A program made the position numbers and the translations under genes. A stretch of DNA of 64,000 bases from contig NC_073303.1 in NCBI RefSeq assembly GCF_027595985.1, positions 94,365,591-94,429,590 on the forward strand. Reading direction: 5' to 3'. Positions 13,190 to 24,683 of the stretch are shown here, piece after piece; position 1 is the first letter of the stretch; each line of letters starts with the position of its first letter. The notes under the pieces are model-generated. The model saw only the letters and a program-made list of their open reading frames with translations. It did no database searches and had not been told where the DNA came from. This DNA is from Sorex araneus (lineage: Eukaryota > Chordata > Mammalia > Eulipotyphla > Soricidae).

Positions 13190-13412
13190 TTTTCCCATTT
13201 GCCTTGCACGCAGTCAACCCGGGATGGATTCCTCCATCCCTCTCGGAGAACCCGGTAAGCTATCGAGAGTATCCCGCCTGCACGGGAAGCCTGGCAAACT
13301 ACCTATGGCGTATTCGTTATGCCAAAGACAGTAACAAGTCTCACAATAAAGATGTTACTGGTGTCCTCTTGAGCAAATCGATGAACAAAGGGACGGCAGT
13401 GCTACAGTGCTA
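13190..13412 (+). mobile_element. SINE, second family, 5' truncated
   Basis: It starts within the tRNA-like part (TTTGCCTTGCACGCAGTCAA). The body has GGTAAGCTATCGAGAGTATC, GTTATGCCAAAGACAGTAAC and GCAAATCGATGAACAAAGGG. A likely imperfect target duplication is AGTGTGTATATTTT (near 13181) and AGTGTATATTTT (13421-13432). Confidence 0.85.
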
Positions 13413-13433
13413 AGTGCTATAGTGTATATTTTC

Positions 13434-14030
13434 TGGGCAGCTGGGGAGGGCCCTGATGGCTCTCCCTCTCGCAGTCTGGGTTTGGTAGTCTCGGGCCGCT
13501 CCCCGAGCCAGGCAGCCCAGGCCATGGGGCAGACAAAGGAGGAAACGAGGGCCAAGACTGTTGTGGTCAGTTGCTGTTTATTCCATTCTCCACACGCGCC
13601 TGTCCCAGTCTCACTGAGCTCCCCATTCTAGTCTCACACTGCCCCTCATTCCCGTCTCCTCCTGTCTCTCCCGCTCATCCCTCCACTCTCCTCTCCCAGC
13701 CCCATCTCCAGTCTCTCCAGGAGCCTGCTCCTGCACTCTTCCCCTACAGTCTTCTCCTTCTGTCCTCCTTGCTAGTCTCTCCGTGCTCCATCTTGCTGCC
13801 CTGCACTCTCTTTCATCTCTCTCCAACTCCCTCTCTCTCTAACTTCCTCATCCTGGGGGTAGATGCTACACCCAGTAACGTAACAAAATTAACATAAGAA
13901 AACCCTTCCTGCCAGCCCAATAGGCTCAAAGGTGGAAATACCACCTACTGGCCATTCCTTTTCTCAGCCCAATAACTTAATTAACATCTTGATTAATATC
14001 TTAATTCTACTTCTCAACATCAGTTATTTT
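13434..14030 (-). mobile_element. LTR-like block of an endogenous retroelement (limits uncertain)
   Basis: The minus strand has the layout of an LTR: two inverted CCAAT boxes (13916-13922 and 13965-13971 on plus read CCCAATA), one poly(A) signal AATAAA (13577-13582), then a C/T-rich U5-like stretch ending near ...CAGCTGCCCA. The purine-rich part 13620-13850 would be U3/R. Neither matching ends nor a target duplication could be fixed, so another retroelement is possible. Confidence 0.45.
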
Positions 14031-14042
14031 GTATGGACACAG

Positions 14043-15606
14043 TAAGAGATGGATTGAGCTAGGAGGGTGGCTTTCTTCTGAACATCTCCCCACAGACTCA
14101 GACTACAGTGCTCAAGCCAGATTAACCATTCCTAACCTTAGCAGGGTCCGAATCTAGTTATTGCTTTTCGTATCATGACAGCATTTGTCCATGACCAACC
14201 TCTTAACTTAAAGTTAAGTATTATGGCACTTTGGCCAGGACCATTTTGATGCCAGGGTAACACATAACTCACAGCTTGCCCTGGGTCCATCCATTACCTC
14301 TTCAGGACTCTGCTTTGGGGGTGCTAGGAAGTAAAGGCAACTGAGGCTTATGTTGAGAGAACAGATGTCCAGGAGGTAAATATCATTCAGAGTCAATTAA
14401 CTCCCAAGTTATGAAAGCATAGCATTAACTATCTTCTGTGTCCATACAAAAAGGACATTGCTCTGAATTAACTATGCAAAGGACTTAAGGAGAAAAGAAA
14501 AGCAATATTTACAAGTCAACAGAGCACAAAGAAAGAAGTTATAAATACACATAAAGAAGTGGGAGCACTGTGATGGGAGTAACCCAATAAACCTAAGATC
14601 CCTGTGGCAAGGTGGAAAGGACAAACGGGTGTTATCCTAAAATAGTATTAACACTCGACTAACATTTTTTATATATAGGCAACAAAATATTACAGTGTAT
14701 ATGAGTATTTGGGGGCTTTAAATTTGTTAAAAATTCTATGACATGGGATTATGTTTCTAAGCGTCCATCTCAAGCGAAAAACAAAATGCCAAGTGTGAGA
14801 ATTCTCCATTGATACTGGTTTTGAGGGTGATTTCACTCCTTTCCTTTTTGCTTTTTGCAAATGATTTGGATGCCTCTGATCAACAAGGTAAGTCACCATT
14901 GATCTGAGAAGCAGCTGGGCAAGATGCGCCAGTCAGATCCAGAAGCAGCACGGGGCATGGCACGGCAGCTGCTCAGTGTCTAACTATGAACAAATGTCAG
15001 AGCTATTTGGGGCCATGAAGTCACCCAGTGGGCTGCCCCGAGACTGTGGTTATGATGTCATCTGCTGTCTGGCAGAGAGGTTCTGTGCTCAGTGATTCAC
15101 TGGAGGGGGAGAGTCCTTGAGGTCCCTTATCCCCCGAACAAGGAACTCTCTCCCCTGGACTCTACAGGACTGTGCCAGGTATTCTAGACAGCTCTAGGCA
15201 AGCAGAAGAAGTGGGGGGTCAGGGGCGCAGGCAGGGAGTGGAGATGTTTTTGCCTCCTCTGGGACGGGAGGTGGCTGGATAGGCACCGTGTGCTCACCCC
15301 TGCCCCAGTTCTGTCCAGTCTATTTCCTTTCCTTCATTTGACACCGAGAGTCAGTGCCCATATCCATATCTACTGGGCTTGGAGAGAAGTTCAAGGTCCG
15401 TTTTCATTATTCTTCAGTACTGTCTACCTGCTGACCCCAAACTGTGCTGCTCGGTGAGCCCTCAAATCACTTCCCACTTGCTCACTCAGGGTGATTAATA
15501 TCAATCAGTTTTTCGAACAGTCGCTTACAGGACCCTCTCCCGGGACTGTACAGAGCCGATTAGACAGGGACACTGTGGTTGAGGCCCCAGGTCAGATTCA
15601 CTAGGT
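14043..15606. other. no gene seen
   Basis: Apparently unique sequence. The only structure noted is a 16-base inverted repeat (14027-14042 with 14436-14451). No convincing splice-bounded ORF. Confidence 0.45.
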
Positions 15607-16298
15607 CCAATTGTTTCTTTTTTAAGTTTTTATTTTATTGAATCACCGTGGAAAAAAAAACCAAAGCTTTCAGGCATAAGTCTCAGTCATATAATGATTG
15701 AACCCTCATCCCTTCACATGTTCCACCACGAAGAACCCCAATATATCCCCCTCCCACCCCCTCACCTAAGTGGCTAATGATCTTCACTTTATTCTCTCTA
15801 TACTTTGAATACATTCAATATTTCAATAGAGAACTCACTATTATTGTTTGGAATTTCCCCCCAACAATCAGGCCTGCTGAAAAGGCATCATTTAATAATT
15901 TCTTTTCAGGGGCTGGAGCAATAGCACAGCGGGTAGGGCATTTGCCTTGCACACAGCCGACCCGGGTTCGATTCTCAGCATCCCATACGGTCCCCTGAGC
16001 ACCGCCAGGAGTGACTCCTGAGTGCAAAGCCAGGAGGTAACCCCTGTGCATTGCCAGGTGTGACCCAAAAAGCAAAAAAAAAAAAAAATTTCTTTTCATT
16101 GCTGAGAATGAAGACTCTATGAGCTCGCGGCCACGCGGTTTTGGATTTTTGATAGTTTAGCTTAGTTCACAGTCTAGATGCATTTCTGTAAGAAGCAGCT
16201 CTGGGTGCCAAAATGGGTTAGAAGACCTCTCAGATAGTCTTTAGGAGCAGAGGATCTGTTTCGCGCACGGCAGCTCCGAATCTTCCCAATTGTTTCTT
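15607..16298 (-). mobile_element. 5'-truncated L1 3' UTR insertion with 13-bp target duplication
   Basis: The target duplication CCAATTGTTTCTT is perfect (15607-15619 and 16286-16298). The insert ends, on the minus strand, in the L1 terminus (plus TTTATTTTATTGAATCACCG). A younger SINE sits inside it at 15909-16086. Without the SINE the insert is about 490 bases, all 3' UTR. Confidence 0.9.
15909..16098 (+). mobile_element. SINE (first family) nested in the L1 insertion
   Basis: Full-length: A box TAGCACAGCGGGTAGGG, B box GGTTCGATTCT, end GTGTGACCCAAAAAGC plus A tail. The 12-base target duplication AATTTCTTTTCA is perfect (15897-15908 and 16087-16098). Confidence 0.95.
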
Positions 16299-17119
16299 AT
16301 GGGGTGTGGCGTTGGGCAGGATTTTTCAGCTGCCTGGAAATGGGTGAAATGATTTTCATCCCTTTTAGTGTGGATGAAGTGAGGAATTATAGGTCCAAGT
16401 CCCTGAGGCGATAATGAACAGAATTCAGCTATTATTCTCCTGGGGTATTGATCACTATTAGGTATTGATCACTATTGTGCATGACACGCATCATCCTTCT
16501 CTTGCTGTGGTTTCTTTTTCTGGAAGCTTCAAGAACCCTGGACATGTCTCATGATTTTGCTTTCTCATTTATAACAGGAGATGGAAATCATGATTAAATG
16601 AGAACAAACATTTAATATTGAAACTGCAAACGAGCTCAAAAGGAAATTATCAGCGATTTTTCTGAAGATCTTTAAAGAAGTGGTGGAAAGAGAGGGGAAC
16701 TTTTTCACTTTTCTATCTTTCCATTTTTCTTTTTTCTAGTTCACAATGTTTCTGTCTGAACTACCATGTGCTCAAACTTTGAGACTGTCAGGAGAAAAAG
16801 AAATGTAAAGAAGAAAAATGGCTGGTATGACGCTGCCAGCAAGCCAGCCTGTACCTGCAGGGCAAGTGCATCAGCAGCCTGATGGTGCCTTCAGGCTTCC
16901 TGATACCTCAAAACTGGTGCTGTGCCTTTGGCCGGACTCCAACAACTTGGGACCATGTTTACCAAGAAAATAAATGGCCAAAAGTTAGATATGTGGGAGC
17001 CATGACCACAAACCACCTCCAGCTCAACTATACAAGCTCATTTATTGGCCGTATTTCAGAGACCCATAGATAAATCTCCAAAAAAAAAAAAAACCAAAAA
17101 AACAAAAGCCGCAGTTAAG
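16299..17119. other. no gene recognised
   Basis: Mostly unique sequence. 16827-17072 is open and mildly protein-like (P-A-S-Q-P-V-P-A-G-Q...), then A-rich at 17078-17108, so a decayed retrocopy is possible, but no parent gene was recognised. Confidence 0.3.
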
Positions 17120-17815
<696 letters not shown>

Positions 17816-18455
17816 GTAATGTAGAGTTCATGCCCAATTCAATCAGCATAAACAATGGCTGAATAAAAAGTAGTACGCCTACATTTTTTTTTTTTAAAGA
17901 AGAAAAGTGGTAGCTTATAGTCGAATGGCACAGGAAACTGCAAACCAAAGACGTGACTGCAAATCTTTGGACATGTCTGTGACACTTGATAGAAGAAAGT
18001 TAAAGATGAAACTAGTCACACAGTAGTCTTCCCCATCAAGTTTCTTCCAGTTGCTTCTTCTCCCCACCTCACATAGACCATCAAATTGATGTGAAGTATT
18101 GCACAGTTGTGGGAATGGGGTGATTTCAGTGAGAAGGAACTTAGGGAATGTAAAGGAATGAGGCTAATCTTGACTTTGGAATATTTGTGGATTCCCACTG
18201 CACACCATGTTTTGTTCTAATAAAATTCCCTAGAATCTTCCAATCAAAAAGTTCCAAAAGAACTTTGTTTGAATTTACCCTGCCTATAACTCTAGAACCT
18301 AAAGTCTAGTGGGGCCTGGGCATTGGAAGCTGTAATAATAAGGAATTTTGAGAGATAGTATGACATATCCTAACCACCAGGGAACGGTATAAGGCTCCTT
18401 GTTGCACGTCCTGGAGACCAGAGGCCACCTGGCTCCTGGGACACTGGACTGGCCA
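17816..18455. other. no gene seen
   Basis: Apparently unique intergenic sequence without recognisable coding or repeat signal. Confidence 0.4.
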
Positions 18456-18456
18456 G

Positions 18457-18707
18457 GGCTGGAGCGATAGCACAGTGGTTGGGTGTTTGCCTTTCATGCG
18501 GCTGACCCGAGTTCGATTCCTTCACCCCTCCCTCTCGGAGAGCCCAGCAAGCTACTAAGAGTAAGAGTATCGAGCCCGCGTGGCAGAGCCTTGCAAACTA
18601 CCCGTGTATATTGGATATGCCAAAAACAGTAACAATAAGTCTCTCAATGAGAGACATTACTGGTGCCCACTCGAACAAGTCAATGAGCAGAGGGATGACA
18701 GTGACAG
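18457..18707 (+). mobile_element. SINE, second family, full length
   Basis: It runs from GGGCTGGAGCGATAGCACAG through GAGTTCGATTCCTTC and the body AGCAAGCTACTAAGAGTAAG to GGATGACAGTGACAG. Confidence 0.88.
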
Positions 18708-18957
18708 TATGACATATGAGGAAGATATGAATGAAATCACCATTAGCTTGGTGAGTCACCATTAGCTTGGTGCCTAGCTCTCTGTAGATACCAACAAATG
18801 ATGTCTACTCCCAATATGCTTGATAAACTAAAAGTACATTTGGCAAATGTGTCACATTGGTAGTTCCACTTCTCTATGATCTGGAAGCCCTTACCGCTGG
18901 TTTTCTATTATAGGAATAACAAATGGACCTAAGTGTATTCTCCCATTTTTCTAGATC

Positions 18958-19151
18958 AGAAATCTGACATGTGGGGATAGTATAGTGGAGGACCCTTGCC
19001 TTGCATGACTAACATAGGTTTGGTTCCCAGAGACCCATATGATCCCCCAAATCCACAGGAGTGATTCCCAAGTGTAGAACCAGGAGTAACCCCTGAGCAC
19101 TGTGTGACCCAAAAACAAATTAAAAAAAGAAAGAAAGAAGAGAAATCTGAC
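18958..19151 (+). mobile_element. diverged SINE (first family) with target duplication
   Basis: The body 18969-19140 shows GTATAGTGGAGGACCCTTGC, GGTTTGGTTCCCAGAGACCC and GTGTGACCCAAAAAC plus an A/G tail. The 11-base duplication AGAAATCTGAC (18958-18968 and 19141-19151) flanks it. Confidence 0.8.
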
Positions 19152-19354
19152 ACTTCTTCCACTAGACGATCAAGATGTCATCAGTCTGCATTTCTTTTTG
19201 AAGCTCTGAGTAAGCAATCCCTTCCAAGCATCTAGTCCCTTATAGTTATAAGACTGAGGTTTCTGTTCACTAGGTGGTTGCTGACTGGGAACCACGTTAA
19301 GCTCCTTAGGTTCATGGTCTGCTGCTTATATCTGGGATTATATATCATTTTTGG

Positions 19355-19470
19355 AGAAGTTTGGGCAACACCCAGCAGTGCTCAGGGACCATCTAGTGTG
19401 AAGGATCCAACTGGGATCAGTTGCATGCAAGGCAAGCACATTAACTGCTCTACAATCTCTCTGATCCCGG
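19355..19470 (-). mobile_element. SINE remnant (first family)
   Basis: Minus-strand pieces GGGCAACACCCAGCAGTGCT, CAGGGACCATCTAGTG and GTTGCATGCAAGGCAAGCAC. Confidence 0.5.
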
Positions 19471-19985
19471 GAACCGAATGCCCAGAAGAATATTTGGATC
19501 CTTACTGCACATGAAACACTTATCACACTTGGGTTCTCTCTCTGGTGGAGAAAGGTCTGTTTGTAAAAGGCCGTGTCATTAAGTCAAGTGTCCAATGAAA
19601 TAATACAGAAACATTTCCATATTCAAGTCTCTAATCTTAATATATTTGTGAAGTTCCTTTTGTCACAGAGCATATCCCATTTATTGACTTTAGGTCAGGA
19701 TGTAACTTCATTCTTTAGTATCATAGTAAATCTTACCCTACCATGAGGACAGATGAAGACTCAGAACTAGGCAAACCTGAGCTCTCACTGTGTGCTGGGA
19801 GCTTCTCTAAGTACTTTGGATACAAAAATAGAGGTGCAAGAAGAGGGAAGGAAAGAACAAAGAATGGTGACCATGTTTAATACCTCTGTACCACTGATAC
19901 TTTCTGGATTCTCTTATATACAGCCCATTGGATAGATGATAAAACTGGGCTTCAGTAATTTGCTTGAGATAATATAGCTTACATG

Positions 19986-20429
19986 CTACCCTGTTGGGGA
20001 ACAGTTTTTCCCCAATGTGGCCAGACACGTTGTGCACCGGGTCTGGACGGATGTGGGGGGAAGGGTGACAGGTGTGCGGAGAAACCACTCTAGGCAACAG
20101 CTGATGGCTGCTCACTTTATTGCCGAGTATGCACATATTTTTATCGGGGGTATCGGCTTAAGAGGATGACCCAATCACATAAAGTTTAGCATCACTGACC
20201 TATCACCTTTCCAATTCTGCTTTGCTCCAGCCCAATTCCAATTAGGGCGAGATGATATAGTTAGGTGAAAATTCTTGGGGGGTTAGACTCAAGGCCAGAT
20301 GCCTGGTGCTTGTAAAATGTGCCCAGACACTCCCTACTGGATCACTATATAGGGATGGACAGGTCTTATCTGCTATGCAGGGCCAGATCTTACTAGCTCT
20401 GGCACCTGTTGCCATGCTCCACACTACCT
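19986..20429 (-). mobile_element. solo LTR of an endogenous retrovirus (ERV2/IAP-like size)
   Basis: The 432-base block 19992-20423 begins TGTGGAGC and ends CCCCAACA on the minus strand (TG...CA). Near-matching 6-base target duplications flank it, CTACCC (19986-19991) and CTACCT (20424-20429). It has a TATATAG box (complement of 20345-20351) and AATAAA (20116-20121), then a short R/U5. No internal viral sequence adjoins it, so it looks like a solo LTR. Six-base duplications fit ERV2-type integration; the class is inferred. Confidence 0.65.
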
Positions 20430-20462
20430 GGTCAAGATTCATTCCCTTTTCCAATGAACTTC

Positions 20463-20465
20463 CAG

Positions 20466-20497
<32 letters not shown>

Positions 20498-20730
20498 CTT
20501 TTCTTTTCTTTTCTTTTCTTTTCTTTTCTTTTCTTTTTTTTCTCTTCTCTTCTCTCCTCTTCTCTCCTCTCCTCTCCTCTCCTCTCCTCTCCTCTCCTCT
20601 CCTCTCCTCTCCTCTCCTCTCCTCTCCTCTCCTCTCCTTTCTTTTCTTTTCTTTTCTTTTCTTTTCTTTTCTTTTCTTTTCTTTTCTTTTCTTTTCTTTT
20701 CTTTTCTTTTTCCTTTTTTTCTTTTTTGTT
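20463..20730 (+). repeat. (TTTTC)n-(TCTCC)n-(TTTTC)n compound microsatellite
   Basis: A pure pyrimidine tract of about 265 bases with a central TCTCC block (20560-20637) between two TTTTC blocks. It lies 34 bases past the duplication of the solo LTR. The long open frames across it (F-L-F-F-S..., L-L-S-S-P...) are not genes. Confidence 0.97.
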
Positions 20731-21598
20731 AAATTGTATTTAAAGGTTTATTGAGACTTTTTGACTAGTCACTGGTAACCTTGAAAACCATATTTGGAAT
20801 TTCAGGGCATTTACCACAAAACATTGATTGTTTTTACCCCCCTCGAGTTGTAATTTAAGATTGAATCCCCAGTCTGCAGAGGGAAACACCTCATCTTCTG
20901 GGGCCCACTCTAGACTGCCCCCACCTGGAAGTACTTCCTTATTCTCTAGAGTGGGAGGTAGTCCAGGACTGGTGACCTGTGGCCTAAATTTGTGACCACC
21001 CAGAGGGAATCTGGGGATTTCCCCGGAGGCAACTAGAGGAAGAGCTGTCTGACCTACAGTCCCTGGGTGCCTGAGCTCTACAGAAGCCCCGGGGAGGCTG
21101 TGATGGTGGGTGAGCTCTGACCCTAAGGTCTCCTTGGGCTGAATTTACATGTTCTTGGCTATCCAGGTGCACTCCTTCCTCTTTTTAATGCCCTGATGTA
21201 TCACGAAGGGTAATGAGCTGTGGGTTTCAGTCTCCAGACTGCAATCTGATTAAGAAAATAAAACAGATTAGGTACTCAAGACATACTGTTGAACAAAATA
21301 AGAAAGACTATAGCTCAAACCCAGAAAATCTAAATAAAAAACAGTATCCTAAGATAATTCACTTCTGTGCCTTCTATTATTCTTAATGATGACTGACTAG
21401 TATAATATGATAATTATTAAAATTGCATAATATTATAATTGCTATGTCAGGGGTTAGGGATCAAACTCAGGGCCTCATACATGCAAGACATATACTCTAC
21501 CACTAAATCATATTGCCATCCTTCATAACCTCCTTTGGACAGTTGCAGAATACTAAAACTTTAAGGTGCTATTTATACATTTGCTTTTGAAAACATAC
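20731..21598. other. no gene seen; small SINE remnant
   Basis: Mostly unique. 21455-21525 looks like a decayed minus-strand first-family SINE (GATCAAACTCAGGGCC, ATGCAAGACATATACTCTAC). Confidence 0.35.
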
Positions 21599-21885
21599 CC
21601 CAGAGATGGACTGGAGTGATAGCACAGCCAGTAGGGCATTTGCCTTTCATGCAGTTGACCCTCCGTGCAAGGCATGGGTTCGATTCCTCCAGGTTTGATT
21701 TCTCCATCCCTCTCAGAGATCCCGGCAAGCTACCAGAGTATCCAGCCCACATGGCAGAGCCTGGCAAGATACCCGTGGCATATTCAATATGCCGATAACA
21801 GTAACAAGTCTCACAATGGAGACATTACTGATGCCCGCTCAAGCAAATTGGTGAATAATTGGACAACAGTGCTATCCCAGAGATG
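21599..21885 (+). mobile_element. SINE, second family, with 10-bp target duplication
   Basis: The duplication CCCAGAGATG (21599-21608 and 21876-21885) flanks a body with GGTTCGATTCCTCC, CGGCAAGCTACCAGAGTATC and CAATATGCCGATAACAGTAA. The head holds an extra 20-30 bases around CCCTCCGTGCAAGGCATG compared with other copies. Confidence 0.9.
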
Positions 21886-21942
21886 TAGAAAGATATTTTA
21901 TCTTTAATTCATAAGGTCCTCAGAGATAGAACCAGGATAAAT

Positions 21943-22112
21943 CAGGGTTCTGATTTCCATGAACTTCCCCAAAAGTCTACTATCATTTGTCTCAAAACCA
22001 TGGCCTGATGTCTCAGATTATGGGTGTTCCTGAGTTCCTGACACTTTCCTGTCTCTATACAAGGGCTAGGAGGAGGATGTGATACAACTTTTCTTTAAGA
22101 AAGTCACTTGCG
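21943..22112 (+). repeat. diverged duplicate of 25243-25412 (copy 1)
   Basis: About 170 bases related at roughly 80% by eye to 25243-25412: GTTCTGATTTCCATGA, TGTCTCAAAACCAT, CCTGACACTTTCCTGTCTCT and AGGAGGATGTGATACAA in the same order and strand. It is not one of the SINE or L1 families seen here. Confidence 0.75.
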
Positions 22113-22797
22113 TCATCATCCCTGGAGTGATCTCAGAGTGAGTTTCTTCACTTCCTTCCTTTCTCGCCAGGCAGGTGCAGAGACTAGATTCAAAGACACG
22201 TGTGTCCCCTGTCACATTCCCTTTCCCCATCCCTTCCTACCAGCAAGCTCTCTCACCCCTAGCTAGAGACCAACAAAAACCCTTGAGTCCATGATTTTAT
22301 TTATTCCCATGACAACCTGGTGCAGCTGATGTCTTTCCCTTCCCATTTCACAGTTACACAAACTGGGCTTCTGAAAGGCTCCCAGTTAAGAGGGGCACTG
22401 GAAGGAACAAGGAATGCTGCCAAGCACTTGTTGTGTTCTCCTTCTCCTGGTCCTGGCTTTTCTACCCAGAAGGCCTTTCTCTGGGTCCTTATGGCTCAGC
22501 TTATCAGGTGCATTCAAGTATTATCTCCTTATGAAGGGGAACCATGAGTGTCTTCTTTATAGTTATCCCTCCCTCTGGCTAGACACACAGTTGGACTCAA
22601 GGATGACTGGGGACTTTTGGACAAGGATGAGAATGAAAGTGATTAATTTCCTAGAGAAGCAAGGAGGACCTTGTGAATTATTACTTAAATATGAAAACAA
22701 AAAAGCTGAGAAGATCCTCAAGGTTTGCAAGGCAAAGGGCAGCAGAGTCCCTGGAAAATAGTGGCCCCACTGCTCCCTTCTTTTCTTCTTCTTTTTT
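22113..22797. other. no gene seen; MIR-like trace
   Basis: CTTCCCATTTCACAGTTACA near 22338 suggests an old MIR. Otherwise unique sequence. Confidence 0.35.
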
Positions 22798-22804
22798 TAA
22801 AATT

Positions 22805-22945
22805 GTTGTGTGAATTGGCGCCAATCTGGAAATGCTGAAGAATTATTCCTGGAGCTGCTTGGGAACCATATGGTATGCTGGGGATCAAACCCGGTTGGTC
22901 ATGTGCAAAACAAATTGCCCTACCTACTGTACTATCTCTGGCTCG
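22805..22945 (-). mobile_element. diverged SINE (first family)
   Basis: Minus-strand pieces are GAAGAATTATTCCTGGAGCT, GGGAACCATATGGTATGCTG, GGGGATCAAACCCGGTTGGT and CTGTACTATCTCTGGC. Confidence 0.6.
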
Positions 22946-23469
22946 GAACTTTCCTTTTCAAAATATGCCCTTCCCTAGGCAAAGTAGCACTTCAGTGCAC
23001 TTCCTATATGTTGGTTGTTTCCTTGCCCCTTAGTCAACTCTCCTAACCTGTCTGTTTCTCCATGAGGACCCTCATTTGCTTTCTCGGAAAGACTTGATTG
23101 GGCACAGACAGAGCCTGGAGTCTTTCCGGGTGGGAAAGAGTTTGAACGCTTGGTTGGTGGAAGCAGAACCATCAAAGGAGAGTCTGGACAGAGACCCAGG
23201 AACCCTGGGACTAGGAAATTAAAGGTGAAGTAGGTCAGAAGGGCTTTGGGGCTTCCCCAGCAAGTGGGTGGGGGAAGTGGTGTAGGTCCAAGATAGCTCT
23301 GACCTTCTGGAGAGTAACAAATGCCGTCACTCCTAGGGGCTCCTGCATGGCTGCTGAATAGGATTTGCCTTTGTTCATGCAGTGAGGTCCCCCAAAACAC
23401 ATCCATAACAACTAAGTTTCTGTTTCAAGTCTACTATTTGTCTGAAGTACTCAGTCTGGGTCATTCTTT

Positions 23470-23604
23470 TCTTTTCTTTTGTTTGCTTGTTTGGGGGCAA
23501 CTTATGGCTTACTTCTGGTGGGGCTCAGAGTAACATAGGGCATGCCAGAGATTGAACCTTGGTCAGCAAGGCAAGCATCCTACCCACCATACTATTGCTC
23601 TGGC
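23470..23604 (-). mobile_element. diverged SINE (first family)
   Basis: Minus-strand pieces are GGGCAACTTATGGCTTACTT, GAGATTGAACCTTGGTCAGC and CATACTATTGCTCTGGCA. Confidence 0.55.
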
Positions 23605-23934
23605 ACTCTCAGCCTGGGTTATATTTTTGAAGAACATTCTCCATATTATTTAAATGCCCCTCTGCTGACTCTTGAAATCTGACCATCTATCAATGGTGAA
23701 AGTCTTCTGTTGGAGTCTCCCTCTGGGTGTGGAGATCCTTAAGTCTCAGGTTGACCCGTTGTGTCTACAGCATTGAGCACTAGCCCTGGTCTCAAGTAGT
23801 GATGGAGATGATAGGAATACATACTGGCTATAAGACATTCCAGTTATTGTTCATCCTTTCTACTTAGGCAGTTTCTTAGCTTGCATTGTAGGTTGTTGGA
23901 ACTTCTTAACAGTGCTGGGAGTAAGAGTCTGTTC

Positions 23935-24470
23935 ACATTTTGCTTTGGCCCCGTGCCTGCCCAGGAGGGGAAAGGTTTTTTTCTCTGGCCTTTTCCTTGC
24001 CGGGGGCGGGGAAGAGCGTGGCGACCGCCATATTATAAGGACCACAGATGAGAGATACAAGCTTGCAATGATTCAATTTCTGGAAGAAATTTTCCTGGAC
24101 TTAGTTGCTAAAATACAGAATTCCAAAACCGTGCAGCCGCGATAGATAGATATGAGATAAATGTGAGAGACCTCATATCTCTTCACAGCAGGTCTGACTC
24201 TAGTGGGGAACTCCTAACAATAACAGCGAGTTTTTTTTGTTGAAATATTGAATGTAACCAAAGTAAAGAGAAAGTAAAATGAAATTTATCAGTTACACAG
24301 GCGGGGGTGGGTGGGGGGATAAGAGATATACTGGGGTTTTTTTTGGGTGGTGGAATATGTGCACTGGTGAAGGGATGGTTGTTTCAGTATTGTATAACTG
24401 AGACTTAAGCCTGAAAGCATTGTAATTTTCCACATGGTGATTCAATAAAAAAAAAGAAAAAAAAGAATCT
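23935..24470 (+). mobile_element. L1 3' UTR fragment
   Basis: Plus-strand relative of the 3' UTR seen reversed at 9400-9850 and 15620-16285. Shared pieces are CTGGACTTAGTTGCTAAAAT, ATTGAATGTAACCAAAGTAA and CACATGGTGATTCAATAAAA. The 5' limit is approximate. Confidence 0.75.
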
Positions 24471-24683
24471 GGTGAAAAAAATTGTTCTCATTTTCTAGGT
24501 GAAGACGAGGACCTAATTGTCTAAGGAGTTTATTTTGGTTCACCCAGTCAGTGAGCTGATCATTACAAACTTATGACTTCAAATACCAAATATCTACTCT
24601 CTCTTTCAAAGGACATAGGGGAGTTGATTACCAATCCTGGATGAGACTCACTAGGGGTACCTACAAACCTACACATTCTTGGG

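Noticed and set aside
13407..13897. Open frames of 70-108 codons on both strands
   Set aside because: They fall in the LTR-like block and its C/T-rich part and have no protein features.
16827..17072. Possible processed pseudogene (P-A-S-Q-P-V-P-A-G-Q-V-H-Q-Q-P) followed by an A-rich stretch
   Set aside because: No parent gene could be named, and the A-rich stretch may belong to the adjoining L1 fragment.
20306..20743. 145-codon frame rich in F, L and S
   Set aside because: Covers the LTR edge and the pyrimidine microsatellite; not a gene.
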